Below, piece after piece: positions 43,820-55,180 of a stretch of 64,000 nucleotides of DNA. This DNA is from Zea mays (lineage: Eukaryota > Streptophyta > Magnoliopsida > Poales > Poaceae). The notes under the pieces are model-generated. The model was not told where the DNA came from, ran no database searches, and saw only the letters and a program-made list of their open reading frames with translations. Location of the stretch: positions 117,383,898-117,447,897 of the forward strand of contig NC_050105.1 in assembly GCF_902167145.1 (NCBI RefSeq). The letters are read 5' to 3'. Position 1 is the stretch's first letter. Every line of letters starts with the position of its first letter. The position numbers and the translations under genes are program-made.

Positions 43820-44565
43820 GTGACCGCCTTCGCCGAGCAGGTTGCCTCGGGGGCGCTGACCTCGCAGTTTGTTTCCGAGAGGAGACGGCTCGAGGGAAGG
43901 ATTGAGCGCCTCCGCACGCAACATACTGAGGCGGTGAGGTACAAGTCGGTGGCTGAGAATAAGAGCCAGAATCTCCTGGAGAGACTATCAGCGGTGGAGA
44001 AAGAGAGGGAAGACCTTGGCCGTCGACTTGCCGAGGAGAAGGAAGATGTGGAGAAAGCCCGCGTGGAGGCTCAAGACGCCCGCGCGGAGGCCCAAGCCGC
44101 TCGCAAGCGCGCCGCCGACATGGAGTTGGAGCTAAAGAACATCCGCGCCCATCGCGAGAAGACGAATTCCTCCCCCCGCGCTGGGGTCGAGTGGACGCAC
44201 ACACTTTTCGTGGATGCGTACCGTGAGCTCAGCGCGCAGACCGCTCCCTTCGATGAATCGGGGGAGGATGTGAGGCTTTGGTTTCTTGGGTGGTCGCATG
44301 AAGAGCTGGAGTCGCTTCCGTCCATCGCTATGGGCCTTATGTCCTACGCGTCCCTCGTTACCTTCGAGGGGGCTGCGAATGCCTTGTCCCGAAGGGATGC
44401 AGGCATTTCGAAGTCTTTGGCCGGGCGAACGAGGACTTCGTTCGTGGAGTGTTCTAGATTGAAGATGACGTGCTAAAGCGCTCCGCAGGGGCGCTTTATG
44501 ATAGGATGTGGGGTCCCCACGGCCGTGGCATCGTCCGGGAGAGGGCGGATCGAGCGCTGGCCCAG
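43820..44565 (+). pseudogene. F ORF, coiled-coil exon
   Basis: An exon-like block between acceptor GATGTCAG (43819) and donor CCCAG|GTATAT (44566). It encodes a long coiled coil (residues about 20-115, ERRRLEGRIERLRTQ, EKEREDLGRRLAEEKED) and then a conserved-looking region (WFLGWSHEELESLP, MGLMSYASL). A frameshift near 44390 and a TAG at 44455-44457 break it. Coiled-coil tails of this type are common in maize gypsy-type proteins. No ATG is needed at 43820, because the frame enters by splicing. Confidence 0.55.
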
Positions 44566-45360
44566 GTATATTGTTGGTTCGGTGAAAGGTTTTTTGTTTG
44601 TTCGTTTTTTGACATGTTGTACTGTCTTTGCAGGTGATGAATGAGGAAGAAGTTGATGACCTCGTCGGCCTTGAAAGTTTGGTGACCCGGGCGGGTGCCT
44701 CGGCGGAGGCGGGAGTCGAAGGGTATACAACGCCTCCAGGGGGTGCTGCTGAAGACCCCGCGGCGGCGGCTGCTTCGGCGCAGGTTGAGGGGATGCAATA
44801 GGGGATGGGTTGGTGGTTTTAATTTTTGTATGATACTGAAGATCGGTTGTTGCGCAGGTTCCGGCGTCCAGGCCTGCGCAAGCAAACCCTGATGATGTTA
44901 AAATTAATGATGTTTTGATGGATGCGAATGTGACGTCTCTTAGTGGCAATGTGTCGGAGGGATAGGATTTTGGGTCTTAGTCTTCGGAGGATGGGGAATT
45001 GGGGAGCCCTTGCTCGTGGGTGGACGAATCTTCTGAAGATGACTTAGATTATTTTGCGGCGTTTGATCTGGCTGCATCGGAGTCTCCGCTGCGATTCGCC
45101 CCCCGCGAGGAGCCGGTGACCTCGACTGGTGCGGGCGCAGGATACTCGCGAAGCAGAGGGTGGGTGTGTCGAAACAGAGCCGGTGAGTCTTCGCGAAGTG
45201 TAAGAAGGCATCGCCTAATGGGCATGGAGAGGTCCCATCTTCGAAGTGGGCCGCGACTAGATCAGGGTACCCGTCGCGAGTTACTTGCGTCGACATCTAG
45301 GTCGTGCATCGGAGAAGGAGACCTGCGGGACATCTAGGTCGTAACAAATATGCCGCCAAA
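44566..45360 (+). pseudogene. F ORF, 3' part with two intron-like sequences
   Basis: Introns 44566-44633 (GTATAT to TTTGCAG) and 44784-44857 (GTTGAG to TTGCGCAG) flank an Ala/Glu-rich exon. Downstream, an acidic stretch (DESSEDDLDYFAAFDLAASE, 45025-45085) is followed by a basic end. The word ACATCTAGGTCGT appears twice near 45291-45344. No LTR follows. Confidence 0.45.
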
Positions 45361-45426
45361 GTCGAATGGCTCATCGGCAGAAGGTACATGCTTGCACTTC
45401 TATCGATAATGTCATAAAAAATATAA

Positions 45427-45542
45427 GGGCTAGTTTGGAAACCTTATTTTCCCATGATAATTCTATTTTCTAAAGAAATTTAGTTCATCTTACCTTAAGA
45501 AAACAGAAATCCCTTAAAAAAAGAGAGTTACCAAACTAGTCC
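45427..45542. mobile_element. Tourist-like MITE 1
   Basis: A 116-bp element with inverted ends (GGGCTAGTTTGG and CCAAACTAGTCC) flanked by TAA on both sides. The TAA duplication and the ends fit the PIF/Harbinger (Tourist) class. MITE 2 at 48337 belongs to the same family. Confidence 0.85.
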
Positions 45543-45545
45543 TAA

Positions 45546-46586
45546 AAGTAAAAAAAAAAAAAAAACTCGGCAGTGAAGACGTCCAGCCCAGACGGCCACC
45601 TTCCGGGATTTGGGCCTGAAGCCTTTGTGCAGCCCCATCGATTATGTGGCAGGCTACGACCCAATCCGCCTGCTTGCCTATGTGCGTGCGTCGTTGGTTG
45701 GCAGGCGCCCGTACGCGTGACGCACTGTCAGTGACACGCGCAAATCGGCAACGGATTACGGATGGCTCTCCCTCTCTCTCTCGTACCTGTCGTCATGTCC
45801 ATGCCCTCTGGATCGGAATCCGACCAGCGCCAGTATGTCGGTGCGACCTGATTTTTCAGGCTCACCAGAATGGCAGAATACAAATGGAGCTGGAAGTGCT
45901 GTGGGGAGATGATTACCGATCAGCGCCGCTCCATCCGTCTGCTTATCACTACCTAGCTAGCATCTGGATTTTCGCGTACTAGCGTAGTTTCTAGTCGGTG
46001 CTGGGGTCGCTCTCCTCCTCGCAGATCTTGCTGTTTCCCTTTCAACGAGTCGGTTGCATTGTACGGGCCTTAGAAACCGCACACGTACCTATATATCTAG
46101 TGCTCGAAACTCCCGTCTCATTTGTATGAATGGTATTGAGTTGATTTAAATACATAGTAAATCAAAACTCATTTCAATCTATATCAATACACTCTAATCC
46201 ACATAAAATTAAAATAACCGAACAAAACCTAGGGAGCATATGGCCATATCACGCACAACTGAGCTGAATGAAACGCGCGAAAAAAGGAGATGATACCAAG
46301 TATTACTGTAAGAACTACTACTCTATGGGATCAATTACTTAGTTACTTTAGGTTTAGAGATTTTGTGCGCGCGCATAATAAATATGTTTTTATGTGAATT
46401 ATAGGACTTATCCTACAATATTTTTTATTGATCAAATTTTATGTATGTACATATTGTGACTAAAAGAGAGAGGGGAACACTATGTTCCAGAATTTTGTAG
46501 CCAGCTTCGAATCCGATCTCCTATCTCATGCTTAACCTGGTAGCAGATGTAGCTCATTTCTTTTTTCAACATTTCTTTGGAGCGAG
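45546..46586. other. Low-copy-looking intergenic stretch
   Basis: It contains an A run at 45551-45565, a CT repeat at 45769-45784 and no convincing ORF. Around 46108-46245, TTTTGTTCGGTTATTTTAAT (minus strand) and AT-rich complementary words resemble a grass MITE, but its ends were not fixed. Confidence 0.4.
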
Positions 46587-46740
46587 CAGCAAGATCCATG
46601 GTACCTAGCAGAATTTTTCTGAACATTTATTTATAGGTCTAATTCTTAGTACCGTGAGCGGCAAGATCCATGGTACCTAGCAGAATTTTTCTGAACATTT
46701 ATTTATAGGTCTAATTCTTAGTACCGCGAAGATCCATGGT
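46587..46740. repeat. Tandem duplication of a roughly 70-bp unit
   Basis: The unit with AAGATCCATGGTACCTAGCA starts at 46591 and again at 46663; a third start (AAGATCCATGGT) is at 46729. Spacings are 72 and 66 bp. It lies at the 3' end of the LINE. Confidence 0.85.
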
Positions 46741-48780
46741 ATTGGGGGGAGGGGGTTGGTGATTCCAATAAGGTGCCAACATCTTCGAGCAAAGTTACAT
46801 CTCAGGGATAGGTGGGAGACTGTTTCCTCTAGCTGCAAAATACAGTTTTCGCATGTGTATGAGTTGAGGGGCATGTTCCGGCATCTAGGGAAAGATCTAG
46901 TATTTAGTTTGTCCTTTAGCAACAGCCAGAAGAATACCTTTTCCTTTGTTTGGCATTTCGACCTCCACATCCAGGAGTATACCGGGTGGGTCTAGCTCTC
47001 TTCTACCATGTGCTTGTATGCTTGTTGTGATGAATATAGATGTGATCCTCTAGCATATATTCATTTGTCACACTTCTCATTGCTATGTTGTTCAGATAGT
47101 GAGGTGTTTTATTAGGCTATGGAGCTACTGGAAGACTTCTTCTGTTATTGGGGTGTGAAACATCTCTCGGAGATTGTTCATTCTTGCCTTTTTATACCGA
47201 TATCTTTGTTGATGGCGTACGATAACAACTTTGGATATTCTTCCGATTTGGGTGTGCCATCCAATTGATCAAACTAGGGCAATGTTGTTCTGCCATCCTT
47301 TATATCAACATGTGTTAGTTCTTTGTAGGTGTGGAGGTTTTTTAGGACGCCTCTCCACTAAAATGAACCCACTTGCTTCTCTCACGATAATGTGCCATCG
47401 TTGTGTAATTATTCCATATAATTCCACCCACGGAATGGCGAGCCTATTGAACAGTTTGTGCATATTCTTCATCAGGAGCGCTTTGTTTTGAGTTTCGATG
47501 TGGAGCACCCCTAATCCATCCTGCTTTTTTGGTTCTCAGACTAGATTCCATGCCTCTTGTGGTGGCTTCTTGCGTTGATGTTTGCACTCCTCCACAAACA
47601 ATGCCTCCTATACTTGTCTATCTGTTTGATCACCGACTTGGGGATTCTGAGTGTGTACATGTAGTATGTTGGGAGGGATAAAAATACTGTGTTAACCATT
47701 TGTAGTCGGCCGACCTTAAACAGAAAGTGGGATGTACATGCTAGTCTCCTTTCCATTTTCTAGATCAACAGGAAAAAGGCTTCCATGTTCGGTTTGTTTA
47801 GACCAATGGACAGACCCAAATACGTGAACAGAAGGGTTCTAATCTGGCATTGGAAAGTGTTTGCCAAGAGCTCCATCTGGCTTGACATATTGATTGGATA
47901 TATGTTGTATTTATGATAATTGACATGGAGGCCGGTAGATTCTGCAAAGGAGTTTAGCATCGCTTTTAAAAAACAATTGCTTTGGGCAGGCTTCCCTCAC
48001 CATAATCGTGTCATTTGCATACTGGATAATGGGGAAGTCCTGGCCACAACCATTCTGAATAGGGAGCCGAAGGAGACCAAGATATTTTGCCTTATTAACA
48101 ATAGATTGCAGAAGGTCGGCTGCTAGGACAAAAAGCAGTGGTGATAGAGGGTCTAACACCTCGTTTGCAATGGAAATGCTTGCCTGGAACACCGTTCAGA
48201 AGAACCTCAGACGTCCCCGAACTCATAATCATCTTGATCCATTTCATCCACTTAGGACCCAAGCCTTTGTGACGAAGGATGTCTACGATAGCCTCATGCT
48301 CTAACTTATCAAAAGCTTTTTCAGAGTCTAGTTTTAGGACTAGTTTGGCATTCCCATTTTTCCATAGGATTTCCAATTTCTCAAGGAAAAATGAACTAAG
48401 TTCCCTTGGAAAAATGAAAAACCCTTAGGAAAATGATGTTCCCAAACTAGCCTTTAATATCACTATTTTTCCTTGCTTTTTTGCAGAGGAATAAATATTC
48501 AAAAGAACACGCCAAGCAATCTTGAATGGATCTTTCCTTGATAGAGACATACTGATTTTTATGAACAAGTTTGGTGATGACTCGTTGTATGGGGTTCGCA
48601 AGAAGCTTTGCTAACATTTTGACACTTGTATTCAGCAGGGATATTGGACTGTAGTCTCCCACTATAGACGGGGCACTCTTTTTTTAGTATCAAGGTGATG
48701 TAAAAGATCCATTTATACTTTGCATGCATATCGTTCCCTCTTGAAACCCCTCTAATATAACAAAATAATCTATGACGCAA
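46741..48780 (-). mobile_element. 5'-truncated LINE (non-LTR retrotransposon) remnant
   Basis: Broken minus-strand frames order as ORF2 of a plant L1-type LINE: RT start (GDYSPISLLN, 48600-48660), RT core ([14 protein letters not shown], near 48300), the catalytic region reading QYANDTIMV (usual YADD; near 48010), a C-terminal domain (FLFKVGRLQMVNTVF, 47700) and a zinc-knuckle-like RVT-associated region (46677-46970, CENCILQLEETVSHL). The endonuclease part is missing, as in 5'-truncated insertions. Frameshifts are frequent. It lies about 110 bp beyond the stop of the host gene, on the same strand. Confidence 0.88.
48337..48453. mobile_element. Tourist-like MITE 2, inside the LINE RT
   Basis: A 117-bp element with ends GGACTAGTTTGG and CCAAACTAGCCT, flanked by TTA at 48334-48336 and 48454-48456. 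The LINE RT frame continues on both sides, so it entered after the LINE. Confidence 0.85.
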
Positions 48781-48891
48781 GTATAGCTAGATATAGAATA
48801 GCTTAATAACTTATTCTGCACAGGTTCGGAAGGGAAAATATATGAGAACATTTGCTACAAGAAAACTCGAACGCCCGCCGTCGTCACAAAG

Positions 48892-49712
48892 TCACACGTC
48901 GACCGTGCAGTCGGCCGGATGCGTGAACTTGAGCGAGACGGTGGTGTTGACGCCGGCGGGGACCCCCGACCGCAACGACGCGGCGCTGGCGGCAAAGGCG
49001 CCGCCGGCGCCGGCGCTCCCGCTGGCGGCGAGCAGCGCGGGGCAGTTGACGAAGAGGCGGTAGCTGCCGGAGACCCAGCTGCCGACCTTCCACTTGACAC
49101 GGCCGTCCACCCTGACGTGGAGCAGCACGTAGCCCGCGGCGATGTCCTGCCTCATGGCGTCCGCCGCGTACTGCGGCAGGGGCACCGCGTCGCCCGACAT
49201 CACCGGCGACCACACCGACGCGTCCCTGTGGCCCTGGTACACCGCCGGCATCGACACCGGCACCGTCACCGCCTCGTCGCGGTACGTGGTGAACGCGTCC
49301 AGGGTCTTGTAGTACACGCCCACCCGCTCGTTCGGGTTCCGCGACACGATCGTGACCTGCGCGCGTTACGATCGTGCCGGCCCGGCCGGCCGGCAGGCCG
49401 CCCGACACAGGTAGTTCGTCCTCCGTCACCAAAGCGGGGGTCCAAATAAACAAATGCGCCAGACTTACGCACGTACTACTGACGAGACGTACACGTACGT
49501 ACCTGGAGGTCGAGGGAGAGCGCCGGGTCGCTGAGGTCGATGGAGCGGAGCTGCACGTCCTGGAGGTAGAAGGACGGCTTGGAGGGGCGCAGCGCGAGGT
49601 AGATGACCAGCACGATGAAGCCGACCACGGCGGCGAGCGTGAGGATGCAGGCGGCGACGGAGCCGCAGCAACGGCGGAGGATCCAGTCGCGGTGGTGCTT
49701 CTCCTTGCTCAT
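48892..49712 (-). CDS. NDR1/HIN1-like (NHL, LEA_2 domain) membrane protein, two exons
   Basis: The only convincing host gene. Exon 1 is 49503-49712 (70 codons, starts MSKEKHHRDWILRRCC). The intron is 49357-49502 (GTACGT to GCGCGCAG). Exon 2 is 48892-49356 (154 codons plus stop). The product is 224 aa: a short basic cytosolic N terminus, one membrane segment (about residues 17-41), then a LEA_2-type domain with SRNPNERVGVYY (about 75-86), YQGH, VLLHVRVDGRVKWKVG and a C-terminal DCTVDV. The length and layout match plant NHL proteins, which sit in the plasma membrane and often respond to pathogens or stress. Both exons are uninterrupted and GC-rich, as in many grass genes. The exact paralogue cannot be named. 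Confidence 0.93.
49357..49502 (-). other. Intron of the NHL gene
   Basis: On the minus strand it begins GTACGTACGT and ends GCGCGCAG; phase 0, 146 bp. It joins a complete Gln codon to GTC ACG ATC. Confidence 0.9.
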
Positions 49713-49910
49713 GGCGAGACCGAGCTGATCTGACCTGCCCCTGCTGCGGCGCTGGACTCTTCTGGGAGTGGGAGCTCAGCTGGCTGCCTTGTTGCTACTA
49801 GCGTAGGAGACTGTGCGACGTGCGCGCATGTGGATTGTGGACAGTGGGAAGCTAAAGTGTGGTGCGAGTGGATGGATGGCCTTTTAAATTTTAATTACTC
49901 CAACCGGTAG
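49713..49910 (-). promoter_or_regulatory. NHL gene 5' flank
   Basis: About 170 bp upstream of the ATG the minus strand reads AATTTAAAAGG, a plausible TATA-like element (about 49880-49892). The leader between is GC-rich with no upstream ORF of note. No other motif is claimed. Confidence 0.4.
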
Positions 49911-51111
49911 ACTAATCATATAAACTAGTAGTAGTAGAATGAAGGGGGCAGGGTGAGGTGCGTGTGTTATAAAAAGGGGCTTTGTTTTTGACTTATTTAG
50001 GGTTTGTTCGATTAGAAGTTGATAGAAATGGCTTAGATCTCTTACTAGTCTAAATAAAGTAGAAAGGGATTAGTTAAATCTCTTTTAATCCTCTCCAAAT
50101 TTTCATGCAAAATCCCTGTAAATCTGATGCACAAACTTGGGATTAAGACCAAAAAATGAGCGTCCAAATTATCAGAACAACGTGACTTGTATGCTCAGTC
50201 TGCTCTTGGATCAATCTAATATTATGTACTTCAGTTCTTCGTCCAAAAGCAACTTGATCTTTAAAAACGGTTCCACCAGCAATAGTTGTAGTGTTAATAT
50301 TCACATCATTACTACCACCTACACCAGGTCCAACCTCAGACCTTGCTTCATCGACCCAATTATGCTGCAATACATGTCTGTCATCACCATCACCATTAGA
50401 TTTCTGTGTCCTATAATTTTCCAATACTGAATGCTCTATCTGCCAAATCCAGAGGGCATTAAATCTTTAATTACATCACTTGCATTCAACTCAAGGAATA
50501 ACGAACTCAAATGCATTCAACAACAATAAAAAAAGCTTCAATCACAATGCAAGACCAGGTCAAAACTTCAATAGCCCAGCAAAAAGCAAAAGGCAAAAAG
50601 CGGAGCAAAAGGCCCAAACACATGTGGTTAGCATGGTTTTTTTATCAAAAACTAGATCATTTCTACTTATTCAGATAGCCTAGCAAAAAGCGGAAACACA
50701 TGTGGTAATAAGTTTCTAGTTTTTAGATTAACTCGAAACAAAAACAACCATGAATTAAACATATGTTTTATAGATCTAGGGGAGGTATACCAAAACAACA
50801 AAAAATTAGCCGCTACATGTAATGTGCATACTGACATTTGAAAAATAAGATGGTTCTATCAATAGCTGTGGTGAACAATATAGTGGTTAGTTTTTAGTTT
50901 CGGGGAAGGACGTACAGCGCTCTTATTTACGAGTTCTTTTAGCAAAAAGCTTCGGATCAAAAAAGCATCAGATCGACGAGGCACACGACGAAACCACGTC
51001 ACACCATCACCATCAGCAAAATTAAGGAGACATCCTGAACCTCTTCAATCGTGATATGCTCTGTTCGTTAAGACCCTGAATGAGGCCATATAAGGTGTTT
51101 GTTTCAATAAG
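49911..51111. other. Intergenic stretch, no gene recognised
   Basis: AT-rich. GGGTTTGTTCGATTAGAAG (50000-50018) resembles the end of a grass MITE, but the partner end was not found. A minus frame at 50143-50424 has no recognisable domain. The words AGCAAAAAGC and AAACACATGTGGT recur at 50578-50630 and 50682-50715, suggesting an old local duplication. Confidence 0.35.
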
Positions 51112-51632
51112 TGTAACACCCTAAGATTCTAATTTTGGGAATTAGGAGGATTTATCCGAATATGTGACTTCTAATAGAAGGTTAATAAAAAGTGAAACCA
51201 TTATTTTTGTTGAATAATATATTTAGAACGTTCTCTAAAATATGTGAATCCCTTAATAGAGATTATACATCAGAAGATATTTACCCTTAAAAAGAATAAG
51301 TGATAAATATTAGAATTTTGGAATAAACCTTTAATTTGACTACATATTCGAGATAACGATTTCTTTAGAAAGAAATAATGTGTGTTGCATATTGGAGACA
51401 ATAAATAAATTAACTTAATATAGGAATAAATTTAGTTGCATCTCATGCTGGGTTTTTTATATGTGCATTTGAACCTGTGTTTGAATTTCAAAATACCATT
51501 GAATTTAAATTGGGAAACTATAATTGAAAGGAAATTAGAAAAGCAAAAAGTATTGGGGAGCATGTCCGCTTCGGCTAAAACTCTCTCCGGCCCATCAAGC
51601 CATCCACTGCCACGCCGGCTCGAACCGTCCGC

Positions 51633-51633
<1 letters not shown>

Positions 51634-51667
<34 letters not shown>
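51634..51667. repeat. Poly(C) tract
   Basis: 34 uninterrupted C in LTR G. E2 has G runs of 15 and 23 at comparable LTR positions on the opposite strand. Length accuracy depends on sequencing. Confidence 0.9.
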
Positions 51668-51668
<1 letters not shown>

Positions 51669-51931
51669 CGAGGCCCACCTATCCCACACAGCCTGGTGAG
51701 CCCGCGCACGTGGGGCATGTAGCCGATTGACAAGTGGGGCATGCGCCCCAGTCTCTCAACCGCGTGTTCCCAGTCGCATTTCTGCCGCCGACATGTGGGT
51801 CGTCTGAGGCAACCACTCAACCGGACGCGGACATTGCTTCGGTCACTGTCGTGTGGGCCATGGCTTTAGGACCTTCTTCCTCATGCTATCCGCAACAGTT
51901 ACCCCTAAATTTTCCCCCTATTTTTTCATCT

Positions 51932-52141
51932 CCCGCAGCGGTTCCCCCTAAATACTCCCCCTATACCCCACTACCACTATAAAATATCATTTTCTATACC
52001 AACTATCAATTTTTTATCTACTAACAATTACTCGTGAACCCACAGCACAGTGTTTAGGGTGATGAACAGTGACACGCTAGATCTGAGAGGAGAGAGAAGA
52101 GAACCGACACGTAGGGGGCGCTGTAGGGGCACCGCTGCGGC
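51932..52141. repeat. Inverted repeat, MITE-like
   Basis: CCGCAGCGGTTCCCCCTAAA at 51933 is complementary, with mismatches, to the arm at 52111-52141 (GGGGGCGCTGTAGGGGCACC then GCTGCGG). The arms are about 30 bp and enclose 150 bp of AT-rich sequence. It is probably a small foldback element, but its duplication was not identified. Confidence 0.5.
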
Positions 52142-52789
52142 CATAGGGTACTCCTACGCGCCGCATGCAAGAGGAAGGGGAGGGGCAGCGTCCACCGCTG
52201 CAGTTAGCCTCATCGTAAGTTCGTAACAGAAGCGTGTGCGTGCAGCAAACCGGATCATGGGAGTTGTTATGGGTTTGTTGGAGGTTTTGGCCTCGGGCGC
52301 GCCGTTCTCTCGGATATAAAATCGAGTTTTGTCACCACCTCGCCCATCCGGACATCAATACAGGGACAATCGAGCCCTCGTCGTTGCAGCAACAGAGAAG
52401 CAGAGAGAGAGAGCTGGAGAAGATGACCACCGCTGGAATTCCGAGCTCGATCCGATCCCATAGCTATCGGGTTCATCCATACATATATCGTATGATTGGT
52501 TCCCTGAATCTGCTAAGTATCTACAGCCGCGGATACTTAAAGCATCTCTTGTTTGGTTTGCTGCATGAATAACCAAACTCTAGACATGCAAAACTTAGCT
52601 CCCAGCCAGGCTCTCTCGGTGCTGCAGGTGCCGGCTGATTCCATGCATATGTGAGTCTGAACACACATTTCTGTATGAATCTAAACAACTAATCAAATAA
52701 TAGTCTCTTGTATATATTTAGCCTGTTTAGTAGCCTGATTCTTCTTGTACATGCTCATGTGGTCAGGCTCTACGTATGCGTGAACCAAA

Positions 52790-53360
52790 CATATGGTAAT
52801 ACTGAACGCTCGCGCCCACCTTGACCCATAGCCAGAGCAACACATACGCCGGGAAAGAGAAGAAGAAGGCCTCGCTACCGAGGAGAATCGCATTGGAGGT
52901 CGCCACCGACGCCGTTCATTCATGGCATCTCTCGAAGGCCAGCGAGCAGTCAAGGATGTGCGATAGATGGTGAGGATCGTGAGCCAAAAGGTCTCAGGGA
53001 GCAAGGGGCCATCATGGCACGACGATTCCTCGCCGGTGCAAGAGCACCGCCACGAAGACGCGCTCTATCGCTGGCAGGTGGTTCTGCGCTGCATCTCGCG
53101 GTGAGTTCTCTCCAATGTAGTTCGTCGTGCATCAAGCAGCGTGTATATGCATCCAGTTTTGGTGGGGGAGCACCAGTCACCGAGGCACCGAGCGAGAATT
53201 CGTCGGCGAGGTGACCATCGTCGACGAGAGAGCCGCCGCATTGGGGCGCTCGGTTGGGGTAGACGGGCTTCTGGCCATCCATCTCAAAATGAACGTCTGT
53301 GATTAGAACGATCGATACCCCTGCAGTGAAACGATCCAAGCTGTAGATCATAGATCCAGT
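52790..53360 (-). pseudogene. Unrecognised gene-like fragment inside LTR G
   Basis: A minus frame of 133 codons (52950-53351) starts near LITDVHFEMDGQKPVYPN. Further downstream another frame reads NAILLGSEAFFFSFPAYVLL (about 52830-52890), which looks like a membrane segment. Frames do not join without shifts. No family was recognised; a captured or decayed gene fragment is one possibility. Confidence 0.25.
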
Positions 53361-53866
53361 GGTCCCGGGCGCGTGTAATTGGGAGGCGTCGATCTCGGGA
53401 TGTGCGGATTACGGGTTGGTGGGATGGTGATCGGGTCCTATATAATCTTGACCATGGAGTTTATATCCAACGACTAGGAATTCAAGATACTCCTTCGATC
53501 GTGGAGGGTTTGCATAGAAGTCCTCGGGTTTTTAAGAAATCAACTCACAGTCCTGCCTTAATACAAAGTAATTGTTGATAGGTCCTGTTTTTAATGTTTT
53601 AGCCCATAAGTTTTTAGAAAATGGGACCTGCAGTCCTTAGTCATTAATTTAAATAAATATAAAATCTAGAAAATGATTTTTAGTGTACAAATATTTCATA
53701 AAACTTAGAAAAGCCATAACTGATTCATTTTAGCTCCAAATATAGTGCTTTTCAAACCCACGATCTCATAGCAACGCGTAGAATGTTCTTATGCAGTTTG
53801 TTCTCATGTTTTGGTGTAATGTTATCATATCCATTATTTATTTTTTGTATGTATTGCTACGAGTAG

Positions 53867-53934
53867 AAGCAAAGGTCACGAGGAACCTGAAGCACCAACT
53901 TTGGAAATAAAGTACCTAGAATCACAAGTAAAAG
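53867..53934 (+). other. Exon-like block in LTR G
   Basis: It follows a T-rich stretch and CTACGAGTAG and ends AAAAG|GCAAGTTGTGTCC. The best frame is acidic (GHEEPEAPTLEIKYLESQ). The bases after the GC donor resemble those in E2 (GGCAAGTGTCCCTTGACC). Confidence 0.35.
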
Positions 53935-55180
53935 GCAAGTTGTGTCCTTGATCATATTCTTTGACCTAATAATATTCATGATCTTGATAATCATCGTGAC
54001 ATGCTTAGGTTAAATTGATGGGACCTAATAGGATACCTAGTTTCGTTTACCCTACACCTTGCATACAAATGAACTATTGGGTAGTTTTGTTATGCTCTAC
54101 GTAGTTTTGGGATTAATGCTATATATGAATTATGATCATGCTTTATTATTACTGTCAATGGATTATTTATTATTCATGATAAGATCATTTTGTTAATTGG
54201 AACATAGAGCTGAACCTAAGAAAACAGTGCTACCACAAGGGTGGAATGGGACATCCTTGGACAATTAATTAGAAAAGCTAGGAAGAGATTACCTTACCCG
54301 AAAGGGGCAAGTGGGGAGTGCGTCGATGCAGAGTATAGGGAGATTCTTGGATTGAACTATCTGTGATAGGTTTTCGGACGAGGGATTCCTATGCTCCCTT
54401 CTTCCTAAAACCATAACGGGTTTTCTTGAACTAGTGGAACTTTGGAAAGCCTCATAGTGCTACCATGTCTCATCTCCTCGGTAGAGATGAACGGGAAGTC
54501 ATGGTCCCTTGTTAAATGGGTAACACAACTTGTGAGTAAAGATGTGCAACTTTTGTGGAGTGTAAAACTGGTATATCAGCTGAGCTCACAGTCATGAGCA
54601 GCTCAGGGCTCTCGTATGTTCAATTGATGGAACATAACTTAAACTTGACATGCATTGCATTACATTGTGGGGATTTTTTTCATCAATGGTCTCTTGTTTA
54701 ATTGGGATGGTATACACTTATAATTAGTAATTGCTAATAAAATTTTGACCAACTTAATTTAAAGAATGCTCGACTTTAACCATTTTCCTTGGTAAGCCTT
54801 ACACTACACTAAACATGAGCCCCCACCGTAGGTGAGCTCATACACATTATTCCCAACACTTGTTGAGCGATGACCATAAGTGAGCTTACCCTTGCTATAA
54901 TCACACCAGGTCAAGAGAAGGTACTGCAAGATGAGGAACATGAAGGATGCTATGATGAGTTCGGAGAGGTCTAGGCCATCGTGTCCTAGTCAACTATAGT
55001 TGAGAATGATCATTGTCGTCATATGATGTCATTTATTGAGTTATTTTGTATAGAACCTCTATTATATAATAAAGACGTGGCATTGATTTCTGTACCATGA
55101 GTCATCATATGTGTGAGACTTGATCCTAGCACAAATTTGAGATGCATCTGGTTTTGCCCTTTAATCTGGGTGTGACAAGT

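Larger units (their letters stand above)
21660..45360 (+). mobile_element. Remnant F: gypsy-type element with spliced-looking ORF, interrupted by S2
   Basis: Two pieces, 21660-23255 and 43061-about 45360, rejoin across the S2 insertion (gaaac duplicated). The left piece has a TATA box and an ORF with the region often annotated in plants as a putative gypsy-type transposon domain. The right piece encodes a long coiled coil, interrupted by four intron-like sequences. No matching 3' LTR was found, so the 3' boundary near 45360 is approximate. Confidence 0.55.
51112..55177 (+). repeat. Del/Tekay-type gypsy LTR G with internal insertions
   Basis: It begins TGTAACACCCTAAG and ends ATCTGGGTGTGACA, the same end style as E2. 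The downstream half shares features with the E2 and G2 LTRs (an exon-like block ending AAAAG|GCAAGT; GTGTAAAACTGGTATATCAG at 54562, comparable to the antisense of 1691-1712). At about 4.07 kb it is longer than E2's LTR, and parts of 51900-53460 look inserted. No matching duplication was found: ataag lies on the left, and only AGT separates the right end from S3. It may be a 5' LTR whose body lies beyond the window. Confidence 0.6.

Noticed and set aside
43722..44204. Minus-strand 160-codon frame opposite the F coiled coil
   Set aside because: Antisense shadow of a charged coiled-coil frame; low-complexity Pro/Arg/Ser.
51575..51820. Poly-Gly and poly-Pro frames around the C tract
   Set aside because: Produced by the homopolymer; no independent support.
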